From NCBI GenBank assembly GCA_911728455.2, contig OU452229.1, positions 8,980,811-9,044,810 of the forward strand: a stretch of DNA of 64,000 nt, read 5' to 3'. The stretch comes from Marthasterias glacialis. Its lineage: Eukaryota > Echinodermata > Asteroidea > Forcipulatida > Asteriidae. A model generated the notes under the pieces. The model was not told the DNA's origin. It saw only the letters and a list, made by a program, of their open reading frames with translations, and made no database searches. Below are positions 35,301-47,300 of this stretch, piece after piece; positions within the stretch are counted from its first letter, which is position 1, and every line of letters starts with the position of its first letter. A program made the position numbers and the translations under genes.

Positions 35301-38300
35301 CAACCAAGGGTCTTTTCATCGCTCCAACCTTCCCCAATTTTGTCGACTGAAGGTCACCTTTACCCTCAACGGCCAAACTCGGGTACTGCACCTTAACCCT
35401 CAGCTTCTAAACTAAAATCCACCAATTCAACCCACTCTTCAAACTATATTGGCCTTGAGGATCCAGAAGGCAGTGACTACACAGACCACATGTTCCATGT
35501 TCCACCAGCTTCTTGACAAGGGGGTGTCCGATGCTAGACTTTTCACACAAATGGACTTGTTTCTCACACAAATAATCACTGCAGATTTGTGTGCTTTTGG
35601 GGCCCTGCCCTCGGGTGACTGACTGAAATTCATCCCCCCTAAACCCCTCAAATTTCCCAGTCGCCTAAATGCAATCACTTTCAACCTTGGTCATCAGAAT
35701 GCTCTGGAAAAGGAGATTTCTTCTTTGATGGAAAAAAAACATTATTCCCTTTTCGTCTCATAATAGGACCATGGTTCATTTAAACTTTTTTCGTAGCTCC
35801 AAGGAAGTCCAATAAGTGCTCACCATTTATCAACCATCATTCCCTCAATTCCTTTGTTCAAACCCATTTTCGGGTGGAAACTTTGACCACGAAGTTGGTG
35901 GTCCACATCCCTGGATCTGAGAGACCCTACCTCCATGTGCCCATTTATGTAGATCACGGGATTTATGCAGTTCACTTACCGGAACACTACTTACGAATAC
36001 ACATACTCATGTATCTGGACGATTGGCTCATCATGGGTCCCTCTTGCATGTCTGCTCTCCAAAATATGTCAAGGACTATCTAGCTCACACAAGAACTTTG
36101 TTTTATCATCATTACACAGAAGTCTTGACAGGTTCATTCTCAAAACCCAGTCTTCCTTGGGGCCTCCCTCAACATGATGACTGGAAAAGCCTCCACCTGG
36201 ATGGAATGCTGCATGACTCTGGTAAAATGTATTCACCTCTTACTCGCCTCTACAAAGCTGTCAGCCCAAGTCTAGCTCCAGCTATTGGGGTTTATGGCAA
36301 GTCTTGTAAATATAATGCCTTGGTGCAGAATGCATATGCGTCCTCTTCAGCTTGTTTTTTGTTTCTTTCACTACTACCCTCAAAGGGATGCAATTATTAA
36401 ATCATTTCCATTGAACTCCCTGATCCAATCCCATCTCAATGGTGGCTCTGTCGTCAGAACCTTCTCTGCGACACAACTTTTCCTCGACCGTCATTGTCAG
36501 TGATTCTGACTACAGGTGCCTCACAGGTGCACACCTGGATGATCTTTCTATAGCCGAAACATGGTTTCCAGAAGAAAAGCTCCTTCACATCAACCCACTG
36601 GAACTTAAAGCAGTCCAAAGTCCATTGACAAGCAGGGTCATAAACCATACACTCTTGATAAAAACAGACAGTTCCACAGTAGTGTCCTACCTGAACCAAG
36701 GGGTTGACCATTCATCTTCCCTGTACATGCAAAAATGTAATCTTCTCAACTGGTGGATTCCCTGCCAGGTCTTACTGCAAATGAACCATCTGTCTGAAAA
36801 AGGAGAATGTCATTGCAGATGTACTCTCATGAGGTTGAGCAGTTCCCACAGATTGGTCCCTCCACCATCACACCACCCAACAAGCCTTCAATATTCTAAA
36901 CACACCTTTTATAGACCTCTTTACGTCACATCTCAACAATCAACTTCCAACTTTCTGCACCAGATGCCCTGAGCTTAGCTGGACAGGCCGCTTAGGGTTT
37001 GCCTTTCCCCCAATTTCCCTTCTGGAAACGATCGACCAAGAGTTTTGCAAGATCATTTTGATTGCCTCTCTGTGGCTGAGACAGATATGGTTTCCTCTGC
37101 TTTTTAATCTCCTAATCCATTCCCTGATCATCTTACCAAAACGTCCAGACCTGCTGACACAATCAATCTGTAAGATTCCACACGCAGACCTGGACAGTCT
37201 CCATCTCTGTGCTTGGATGCTGTCAAATCTTCCCTCTGAGCCTTTCATGGGACGCTGTTACTACCATGGCAGCCAAGAGAAGATGGCCTTTAACCAGAAA
37301 AATGTATGAAAGCCGTCTACAACACTATATCAAATGGTGCGACAAGAAAGGCTCCATCCCTATTCTGCATCTTTAACCACTTAACGCTGGATAACGTGTA
37401 TACAAGCAAAACTTTTTCGGCCACAGAAACAGGGGGCCTGATATTAATACCAGTTTTAAAATGTTCATGGGATGCTGCCGCCAGAGCTGTATACATGTCT
37501 GGAACATTGTTTTTTTGTGGTACGAGGTCAACAGCGGCTGGTAGCTTTACATGTTTGGACATTTCATTGTGCAGCATGGACAATGTGCATACTCTTATGG
37601 TGTTATGTTCATTTGCCCCATACAAAAAGTGACAAAAGTTCAGCTCTGATAGTTTTTGTTTGGAGTCTAACCATTAATATGGAGGTATTCAGGAGGATCT
37701 AGTTTGTGATGGCCTGTTGGCATTTTATAATTCTATTTTGATCCTATAAAGGGTCTGCCACTTGGGTCAATGTTTGGTCCTACAACTCTACCATATGAAA
37801 AGCAACCAGCATCAACCTTACCAGGTGAACCGCTAACTGTGCGAATAGTGTCTACTGTAGCTATGGATAGACCCACTCTATCAGCTATGGACGAGTCAAC
37901 CTCAGTTCGAAAAGCATCTCAGACTCAAAACAAGACACCAAAGGTACAACTTTCAACTCGTTTTTCAGTCTGAGCCCATCAAATAAGGAGGATAACAACC
38001 TCATTAGCTCTTTTTCATTGGTGGCTATCACAAAGATTACATAGACAGCCTGTTGGGAAAAGTCCCTTAACCTTCACATCATGCTACCTACAAGATCAGA
38101 CATCTGCATGGGCTGACAAGTCTCGCATTCAGCGGCACAATTAACAGCCTGGAGGCATATAATAAGCGGCAAACTTATGCTCTTAAGAGTAATTTGAGCA
38201 CAACTGGTGTGTCTCAAAAGCTCCTTTTTCCTATATTCTCTAACCAGGCCTAGTTAAGACACCTACTCTAAGACCCAACAATGCACGCCACCCCTTCCCC

Positions 38301-41300
38301 CTCCCCTATCTTGAGGCTTGATGGTGCTACTCTGTATATGAAGGTGTCAGAGGTTAGGTATTTTCTCGAATAGAATCACCCATATTACAATCCTCTAAAA
38401 AAATTGGGGTTCCCACACACACACGCACTAAAGAAAAAGAGAGGATGTTTTTTGTGTGTGTCTACTTGGGACGTACAGTACCTTAGGGTGATGCAATGTT
38501 TATGTTCAGCAGAGTTGCTTGGGCATGTGCATTGGAAATGCGATTGGGATATTAGATGTGATGTGGTTTAAGTTGTTTACCGATGAGTTTTGGAAATCAG
38601 CTTCATGTAGGTGGTTTGATTCCTTTCAACATTATGATCCTTTGAATGTTGACCCTATGACTTAAATTAAAAGAATATTACAGTGTGGTATATTTTGAAC
38701 TAAAATGTTATCATCATTGTTCAGATAGAAAGCTTTGTCAGTATTATTGGAAAGAATTTGAAGCATTGAATGATTTTTCTTTATAGGACACCATCTTCAT
38801 CAATGATGCAGAAACCACAACAGAATAAGCCATTATCAGTTACAAGGGCACGTAACCTCAATCCAGTCTATGGAAACCATGTAAGTTTTATTTCTTATCA
38901 AAAGTCTTTCCATTGACATTGATCCAGTCTATGGAAACCATGTAAGTTTTATTTCTTATCAAAAGTCTTTCCATTGACATTGATCCAGTCTATGGAAACC
39001 ATGTAAGTTTTATTTCTTATCAAAAGTCTTTCCATTGACATTGATCCAGTCTATGGAAACCATGTAAGTTTTATTTCTTATCAAAATTCTTTCCATTGAC
39101 ATTGATCCAGTCTATGGAAACCATGTAAGTTTTATTTCTTATCAAAAGTCTTTCCATTGACATTGATCCAGTCTATGGAAACCATGTAAGTTTTATTTCT
39201 TATCAAAATTCTTTCCATTGACATTGATCCAGTCTATGGAAACCATGTAAGTTTTATTTCTTATCAAAATTCTTTCCATTGACATTGATCCAGTCTATGG
39301 AAACCATGTAAGTTTTATTTCTTATCAAAAGTCTTTCCATTGACATTGATCCAGTCTATGGAAACCATGTAAGTTTTATTTCTTATCAAAAGTCTTTCCA
39401 TTGACATTGATCCAGTCTATGGAAACCATGTAAGTTTTATTTCTTATCAAAAGTCTTTCCATTGACATTGATCCAGTCTATGGAAACCATGTAAGTTTTA
39501 TTTCTTATCAAAAGTCTTTCCATTGACATTGAATAGCATTACATTAATCACAGATCGAGGTGTTTCCTTCATAAAAAGTATGCAAATTTTTTGTTATGCC
39601 TTATTTGTCCATGTTTCCGTTGTATAATTATTAAATAAATTGTTCTTTACAGTTTCAAGTACCACCACCATAGCGTGTGATGTACATAATTGGGTACTGG
39701 TATGAACACATGCACAATGTACATGTATCATACATATCACGTTATAAAGAATTAAAGAAAAATTGCCTGGAGTGAGGTTTGAACCTGCGAACACATCGGT
39801 TTGTTTAACCAGTGGTTGCAGGTTCAAATCCTGCTTTAGTCAATTTTTCTTTATTAACCCCAAAATTGTATTATATTATTCAAGTTTTTTTATGTTATTC
39901 AAGTACAAGCACACACACTTGGTACTGCATTAGTGTGAATACACATGTAATGGAAGTGGGCATTCCACAGTTACACTGCAATGGAAACAGCTTTTAACTA
40001 ATTGTCCTTTTTTCTGTTGATGTATTTTACTGCTTAACTTATCATTTGGTGTGTGTTTTAGAAATGTAATTTTGTTATTTATGCTTTGATGGACAGTGCA
40101 AATTTTGATTTTCATAGATAAAAAGCTGAATTGATGTGTTATGTCTGAAAGTTTTTATGGAAAGTAGAAACAAATTCAACCTGATAATACACAAAAATTG
40201 CTGGGAAAATTAAATTTTTGATATTCGTTGTCAATGGTAGTGTGTGTAACTGTGGAGGTACTTGATTCTTTTTCATAAGAGAAAGCAGTAAATTGTGTTG
40301 TAAGGAATACTAACTATACTGTATTTTCCTGCGTATCAAGTGCTCAGTGTATAAGGTGCAGTACCCCCAAATCACCGAAACAAGATTCAGTTGTCAACCT
40401 TATTATGGCCCACCACCGCATAAGACGTATTATGACCAGACACACACAGGCCCACCAGGCGCCGCTCACTGTCAGTACATTGCCACATAGTGATCATAGT
40501 GTTGGTACATGACAGTTAACATAACATGAAAAGATTGTGAATTTGTTAATCATGAAAATTAGTAAAGCATCGCTTCTGTTTTTTAAATTATTTTCTTTTC
40601 ATTTTCATTTTAAAGATTTTTTTCTAAAGACATCGTTTCCTGCTTTTTTTTTACACAATGCACACATATGGTCCCATTGTTTCCATTAATGGAAAGGCTG
40701 CTAGCCTTCGTTATCTCACTATTTCACATGCGTTAAAACAGGCAAGAACCAACGAATGCTAGCAGGCGCTTTTATATACAACACAATAGAATGAGAGCAT
40801 ACGCCCTCTATTGGCGAAATCTAACATTGCGATAACAACAATAACGCTTGTAAATGACTTGATAACCAATGACTAGTTATCTGTGCATGCTCAATAAAAT
40901 GTAAATTCCCAGAAATGTTGTCACTGGTGTGCGCGCTAAAGCCGTGTACAGCATGGGTCATTAACTTGTTGATCGAACAATGTAGTTGAGTATCAATATT
41001 TTTTACCATATTGAAATAGGGACGATCGCTGACTGGGTTACGCAATCTTGGTAACACATGCTTCATGAACTCTGTGGTGCAGTGCCTAAGCAATACAACT
41101 CCTCTTACTCACTACTTTATCACTGATAAGTATGTAATGGACATCAACAGGTAAGACTCTTGAGGCTGTAATATGTAAATTAAGATAAAAAGATGCTGTG
41201 AACATTGATGTTTGTTTATTTGTAAGCGTGACTTAATGTTATTTCAAACATTAGAATTCATTGTCCCTTTAGATGCAGCACTTTTCTTTGTAACCTCTCT

Positions 41301-44300
41301 AATATCTCCTCTATGAGGCTATTTTGCAATGTGCAGTTAACATTGTATATTTGGTTTGTGGTAACACCATGTGATTATATCTACCTAACTATCAACAGTA
41401 GATTGTTCTTGTGAGAATTTTTCCTGTTATTATTCTACTACCGCGGAGTTGATTTCGGAATTCTAAGTTGTCTCCCGAATTCTGAAATCTACTCTGCTAT
41501 AGTAGAATAATAACAGGACAAATTCTCACAAGAACAATCTCCAGTATAGAGCAAAGTAGATATAATCACATGGTGTTACCGCAAACCAAATATACATTGG
41601 TACCTCACCATGCAATGCCTCAAAACCTATATGCAGTTAACAGTGTAACAATAACCAACAGACTGAAATCAAATTAAATTTGTTTTTTGTAAGTTATATT
41701 TCTTTTGTCTACAGACAAAATCCCCTTGGTCGTGGGGGAAATGTAGCAGAGGAGTTTGCTATTGTGATTAAGGCACTGTGGTCTGGTCAGTATCGATCAG
41801 TATCACCTCTTGATCTACGAGACACAGTTACACGATATGTTCCTGAGTTCCGTAAGCACATTGGACATCACCACGATTCTCAAGAATTCCTATTATTTCT
41901 GTTGGATGGTCTACATGAAGATCTTAATCAGGTATGAAAGAATTGTTTTAATAATAATAATAATAATAATAATAAAGGGACTTGTAATGCGCACATATCC
42001 ACCCTGCTGGGTGTTCAAGGCGCAGTAAACCAAACAGAAAGAAGGTGAAACAGTGAAATTAAATATCAACAAACTTGTGACATAAGATACGTTTTAAGCA
42101 GAGATTTAAATTTAGATAAACAGTGGCAGGATCTAAGTTTAAGTGGCAGAGAATTCCAAATACGGGGGGCCGCTAAAGAAAAAGATCTTGCACCCCAAGT
42201 TCGCTTAAAAATGGGTTCCTTCAGGAGTGACAAGTTGCTGGATCTAAGAGTTCTGGAGGGAGAGTAACGCTGGAGTAATTCAGTGATATAGGAAGGAGTT
42301 TTGTTGTGTAGGGCTTTGTGGACAGTAATCATGAGTTTGAAGATAATCCTATGGGAGACAGGGAGCCAGTGGAGTTCTCTCAGAATGGGTGTAATGTCGC
42401 AGAACTTTCTTGATAAAGTAACGACCCAGGCAGCTGTGTTCTGTAGACATTGAAGACAGGATATTTGACTTTGAGGAAGACTGTATAGAAGTGCATTACC
42501 GTTGTCTTGCCTGGAGGTAACAAATGCATGGACGACCTGTTCACAAGCGCCTTTATTCAGATATTTTCGTATTCCGCTAATGTTCCTGATGTGCATTGAT
42601 AACAAACGAATGATGTTAGAAACATGAGGTTGAAAGGTCATTGAAGCATCGAAAGTAATTCCCAAATTCCTGGCCTGCAATGAAGGAGCAATCTCTGCAT
42701 CACCGATTCGAATAAATGGCACAGACAGTTTTGATAACTGCTGACGTGATCCAAAAAGAAGAAACACAGTTTTGTTGTCATTAAGCTTCAGGAAGTTGTT
42801 TTTCATCCAATAACGTGTTTCCCGGATGCAACCCTCTAGCCTTGCAATTGCAGAATTAGCAGGATCTTGCGAAGATTTGAAAGTAATGTACAGCTGGGTA
42901 TCGTCAGTATACACATGGTAGTTGAGATTATGCTTTAGAATGATGTCCCAAATTGGCAGTGTATCAAGGGTGAACCATTGCGGACCCAGCACAGATCCCT
43001 GGGGGACTGAATAGTTAAGACTGACAGGATTGGATACTGCGTCACCAATACAAACACATTGAGTTCTGTCCGAAAGGTACGATCTGCACCACTCCAGTGC
43101 TGTGTCCTGTATGCCAAGATAATTTTGAAGTCGGGAGAGGAGGATGTTGTGGTCAACTGTGTCAAATGCGGCACTCAAGTCTAACAGAACTAGCGCAGTG
43201 ATGTTTCCATCGTCCATGGCTGATAGGATGTCATTGCTTACACGGATAAGAGCCACTTCTGTTCCATAGAATGGTTTGTAGGCTGACTGAAACACATCTG
43301 AAAGATTATGGTTATGGATATGATTAGAAATACGTGATGAAACTACTCTCTCAATGATCTTTCCAAGAAGCTTTAAGTTTGCAATTGGTCTGTAGTTATT
43401 GAAAACCTCTTTGTCCAAATTAGGTTTTTTGAGGAGTGGTCTGATGTGTGAAACCTTTAAGTTGTCAGGGAAGCAGCCAAAGTTCAGAGATCTGTTGACA
43501 AGATTGGTGAAAAATGGTGCAAACACATCAATGTTCAGTTTTATCAATGTTGTTGGGACAGGATCAAGTTCACATGATTTTGAAGGTGACTTCATGATAG
43601 TTTGCATAATTTCAGTCACACTGGCAGGCTCAAACTGCAGGCAGGGTCTAAAGGTGACTGTGTTTGCTGGAGTGTGTCCGGTTCTGAAGAAAATAGGTTA
43701 CGGATTTCGAAATTTTTTGTGACAAAAAACTGGGAGAAAGCATTGGGTTGATCCTGACCAGTATGTGAGGATGGAAGTACTGTAGACTTTGGCTTGTGTA
43801 GCAGATTCTCAATAACTTTGAATAGCTTCTTCTGATCGCCAGAACACTGTTGCACTTGGGATGAGTAATGAGAAACTTTGGCCTGGTTGATCATGCTCCT
43901 GACAAGATTGCATTGTTCACGATATTCCCGTCAATGTAGATCACGTTTGCCATTGTCCCGCCATTTCCGTTCAAGTTGACGACGGATCTTCCTTGCTGCT
44001 CTAATGTCGTCATTAAACCAAACAGTTTCAGCCCGAACTTTAACAATACGTGACCTCTGAGGAGCATGATTGTCCAAGATGTTACAGAGGGTATGTTCAT
44101 ATTCATCAACACAGCCATTTTGACTGACTTGATCGAAGTCAATACTTGACAAATGAGTTTCAATATTGTGGCATAAAGCAGGAATATAAACTTTTTTCCA
44201 TTGTCTGGTTTTAACAGTGATGGTAGAATGCAGGGCTTATGTAAGTTCATGTAGCTCATGATTGCACAATGATCGAAAAGACCAGGATGGAGGGATATAC

Positions 44301-47300
44301 CTGAGATAATTGGTGGGGTGCTTTTGCGTGTTATCATCAGGTCTAGAGAGTGTCCGAGTCGATGAGTTGGCTCGCTAAAGTGTTGGATGAGGCCGAATGA
44401 GGAGAGCAGGTCTTGGAACTGATATGCATTTGGGTTGGATACATCATCAACATGGATGTTCAGACCCCCAGTGAAGATGATGTCTGATGGGTGAAGGAGA
44501 AAACTAGCAAAGCTGACATGTTGACCGCAGGCATCTCTTTGTGGTCGATAAATGATGACCAGGCGAACAGATTTAGAGTTACCAGTTATCTCTGCATGAA
44601 GAGATTCAAATGTCAAATAGTTGACGTTATCATTTTTCACACTGACGCATATACTGGATTTGTAGAGTAGAGCAACCCCTCCTCCACTCTTGGAGGGCCT
44701 GGGTATGTGATGGAAAAGGTAGCCAGTAGGAGTGCACTCTCGGGGTGTTAAATCATCATCTGGTTTCAACCAGGTCTCTGATACACCAACAAGATCCAGT
44801 TTATTTTCAAGAATAAAGTCAACAAATTCATCTGATTTGTTGCAGATGGATCGTGTATTTAAAATGCAGAGGCTAAGTTTTGAGTCAACAGGAGCTATTG
44901 GAACAGATTGGGGTACGTGCTGATCAGGATGCAGTTTTCCTGCTGTTCTACGGCAACCTGCCTTTTTACCACGATGTGTTGGCTGGTACCCACAAGCGGA
45001 TTTTACAAATAATCCAAGATTTTGAAGATGAGTCTGTACTGAGTGAGGTAGAGCCGTAGCAATTGCAGAGGGAGCAACAGGATGAGCGAGAAGCATGTCA
45101 TACTCATGAGCATAGGAAATCAGCCGGTTTGGAGTGGCACATTCAGCTGATTTTTCTGTCACAGATTCAGGACCTGGATTTGGGTTTATGTCTCCGAATA
45201 TCACAAGCTCCACATGACAAAATGCAGATGTGTTGGCATAGTATGGAATAGGGGCACTCAGAAATTTTCGATGATGAAGTCTTCCTTCTTGCCTTTTGAG
45301 AAGATTGGATGCATAATATGCATCTGAAGCTGGTTGAACAAAACAATCAAGAGGTGAGTCACTCCAGTACAATGGCCCACAAAGCAGGGAGAGCATAAAC
45401 AGGAGGTAGACACCCATTGTCCACAGCTGAGCATCAGTGGTGTTGGGATTAGGCAATGGTTGACTGCTCAGCAAAGTAATGGTGAAGTGTGTGTATTGTC
45501 TGTACAGTCAATTTCCTTGAAGACACTGTCAAAAAACATAACTATCATCTCACTGACAGATCCATAATAAGCTGAAAGTGTCCAGCAGAATCCTGGTGTA
45601 GTTACAAATCCTATAGTCTAAGTTTAAAAGCACAGTTATAGCAATAAAACAACAATTTATGTATGAGTGGCGGCTTATAAGGCGCTCACATGTTTTTTAT
45701 GCTTTGTGACTCATTTAAGTTGTTTCCTTCAACTTTGGCTGTTTCAGTTTCAGGGATGAGATTCTTCTGACTTTTGAAAATCTAAATTAATGTTTCAGTT
45801 CGGATTTTCCGCCATTGATGTTTTATATTTCCGAAATCCGACTTCTTTTATTTTCACCCACTCAAGGGTAAAAAAAGGTTTTGAATATATTGGCATTTTC
45901 TGGCTAGTGAGAAGTATTTTTTTTTGTAATTCCCGATCGCAGACATTTGTTCTTTTGTTCCATTGTTTATTCATTGTATTTCGGCTCAATGGAAGTAAGT
46001 CAGAGTGAGCCGGCAATCGAGCCATGGTTCTGTGTTTAGTACCACTCCTATGCAATTCACTCCCATGCAGTTCATGGTGATTGAACTTGACATTTTCTCA
46101 GTTGAGAAACAAAATGGATGATCCAAAAAAGCGACTCTTTGTTCAAGACGGGGTTTCTTTGTGCCAGCGGTACCCTCAAAGTAAAAAAGAATCCCACCAA
46201 GGGGACTGGACAAAAAAAATTAAAATAGACATGTGTTTTGGACAATTTAGAGCTTCTTATTTCGACCGGAAGTAAAGGTCAAAGTGGGGTCATGCGTAAT
46301 ATCAAAATGTCACCTTCGATGTGAGCTACAGATGGTACAAAGATTATGACTCTACGACATTTGGCACATGAGATATGTTTTTTTTTAAATTTAGCGCTTC
46401 CTGTTTGGACCGGAAGTAAAGGTCAAAGTGAGGTCATGCCTGTAACCAAATGTCACATGTGATGTAAGCTACAAATGGTACAAAGATTATGACTCTAGGA
46501 TATTTGGCACAGGAGATATGCTTTTTGAAATTTAGAGCTTCCTATTTGGACCGGAAGTAAAGGTCAAAGTGAGGCCATGCCTATAACAATATGTCACATG
46601 TGATGTAAGCTACAAATAGAACAAAGATTATGACTCTAGGACATTTGGCACATGAGATATGCATTCTTTGAAATTTAGAGCTTCCTGTTTTGACCTGAAG
46701 TAAAGGTCAAAGTGGGGTCACGTCTGTAAATGTGCTCTAAGATTCAAAATGGCACAAAGATTATGACCCTACGATATGTGCTTCAGGAGATATGATTTTT
46801 TCATTATTAAACTTTGAATTAATGTAACTTGATACCTGATGACGTCACGATGACGAAAACATGTTTGCCTTACTGTGATTTTTTGTTATTTACAAGGTGG
46901 TATTACTTTTATTCCTATGCAATGCCTTTGAATGAAAACCCTAAAAATGCAAAGATTCTGCAAGTTTCATGTAGAAAAACATCTACCGATAGAGGGCGCT
47001 ATAGCATATGAGACGTCATAATAATTAGTTAATGAAAGCCCAACTAACATCTGAAAAAACAATATGAAGTTTTAAACGCTAAAAAATACCGCTACCCCGC
47101 CACATTCATGTTTGCAGTTTTCCCAACAAAAACCTGTACAGGTTCGCAACACTGAAAATCCTCATTGGATTAACATTGGAAAAACAGGCGAGTGTGAACC
47201 TGTGTACAAGTTTGTAATAAATTCTGTGCGGCGAAAAGCGGCGCAATGCACACAGCGTTGTACCAATGGTGCTCAGATTGAACAATTAAAATGGTTAATT

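Larger units (their letters stand above)
41950..45500 (-). mobile_element. CR1/L2-type LINE, nearly full length, broken
   Basis: Minus-strand element in intron 13. Order: N-terminal segment with a 2A-like motif, APE endonuclease, RT, C-terminal CR1/L2 tail ([20 protein letters not shown]), and a 3' end abutting a (TAA)n tract at 41950-41975. The coding line is split in at least three places (frames 45474-43891, 44152-43931, 43894-43616, 43619-42066). The true 5' end is not clear, perhaps near 45600. Confidence 0.9.

Noticed and set aside
40821-41093. Minus ORF of 90 codons
   Set aside because: Antisense of the USP8 catalytic Cys exon and its intron.
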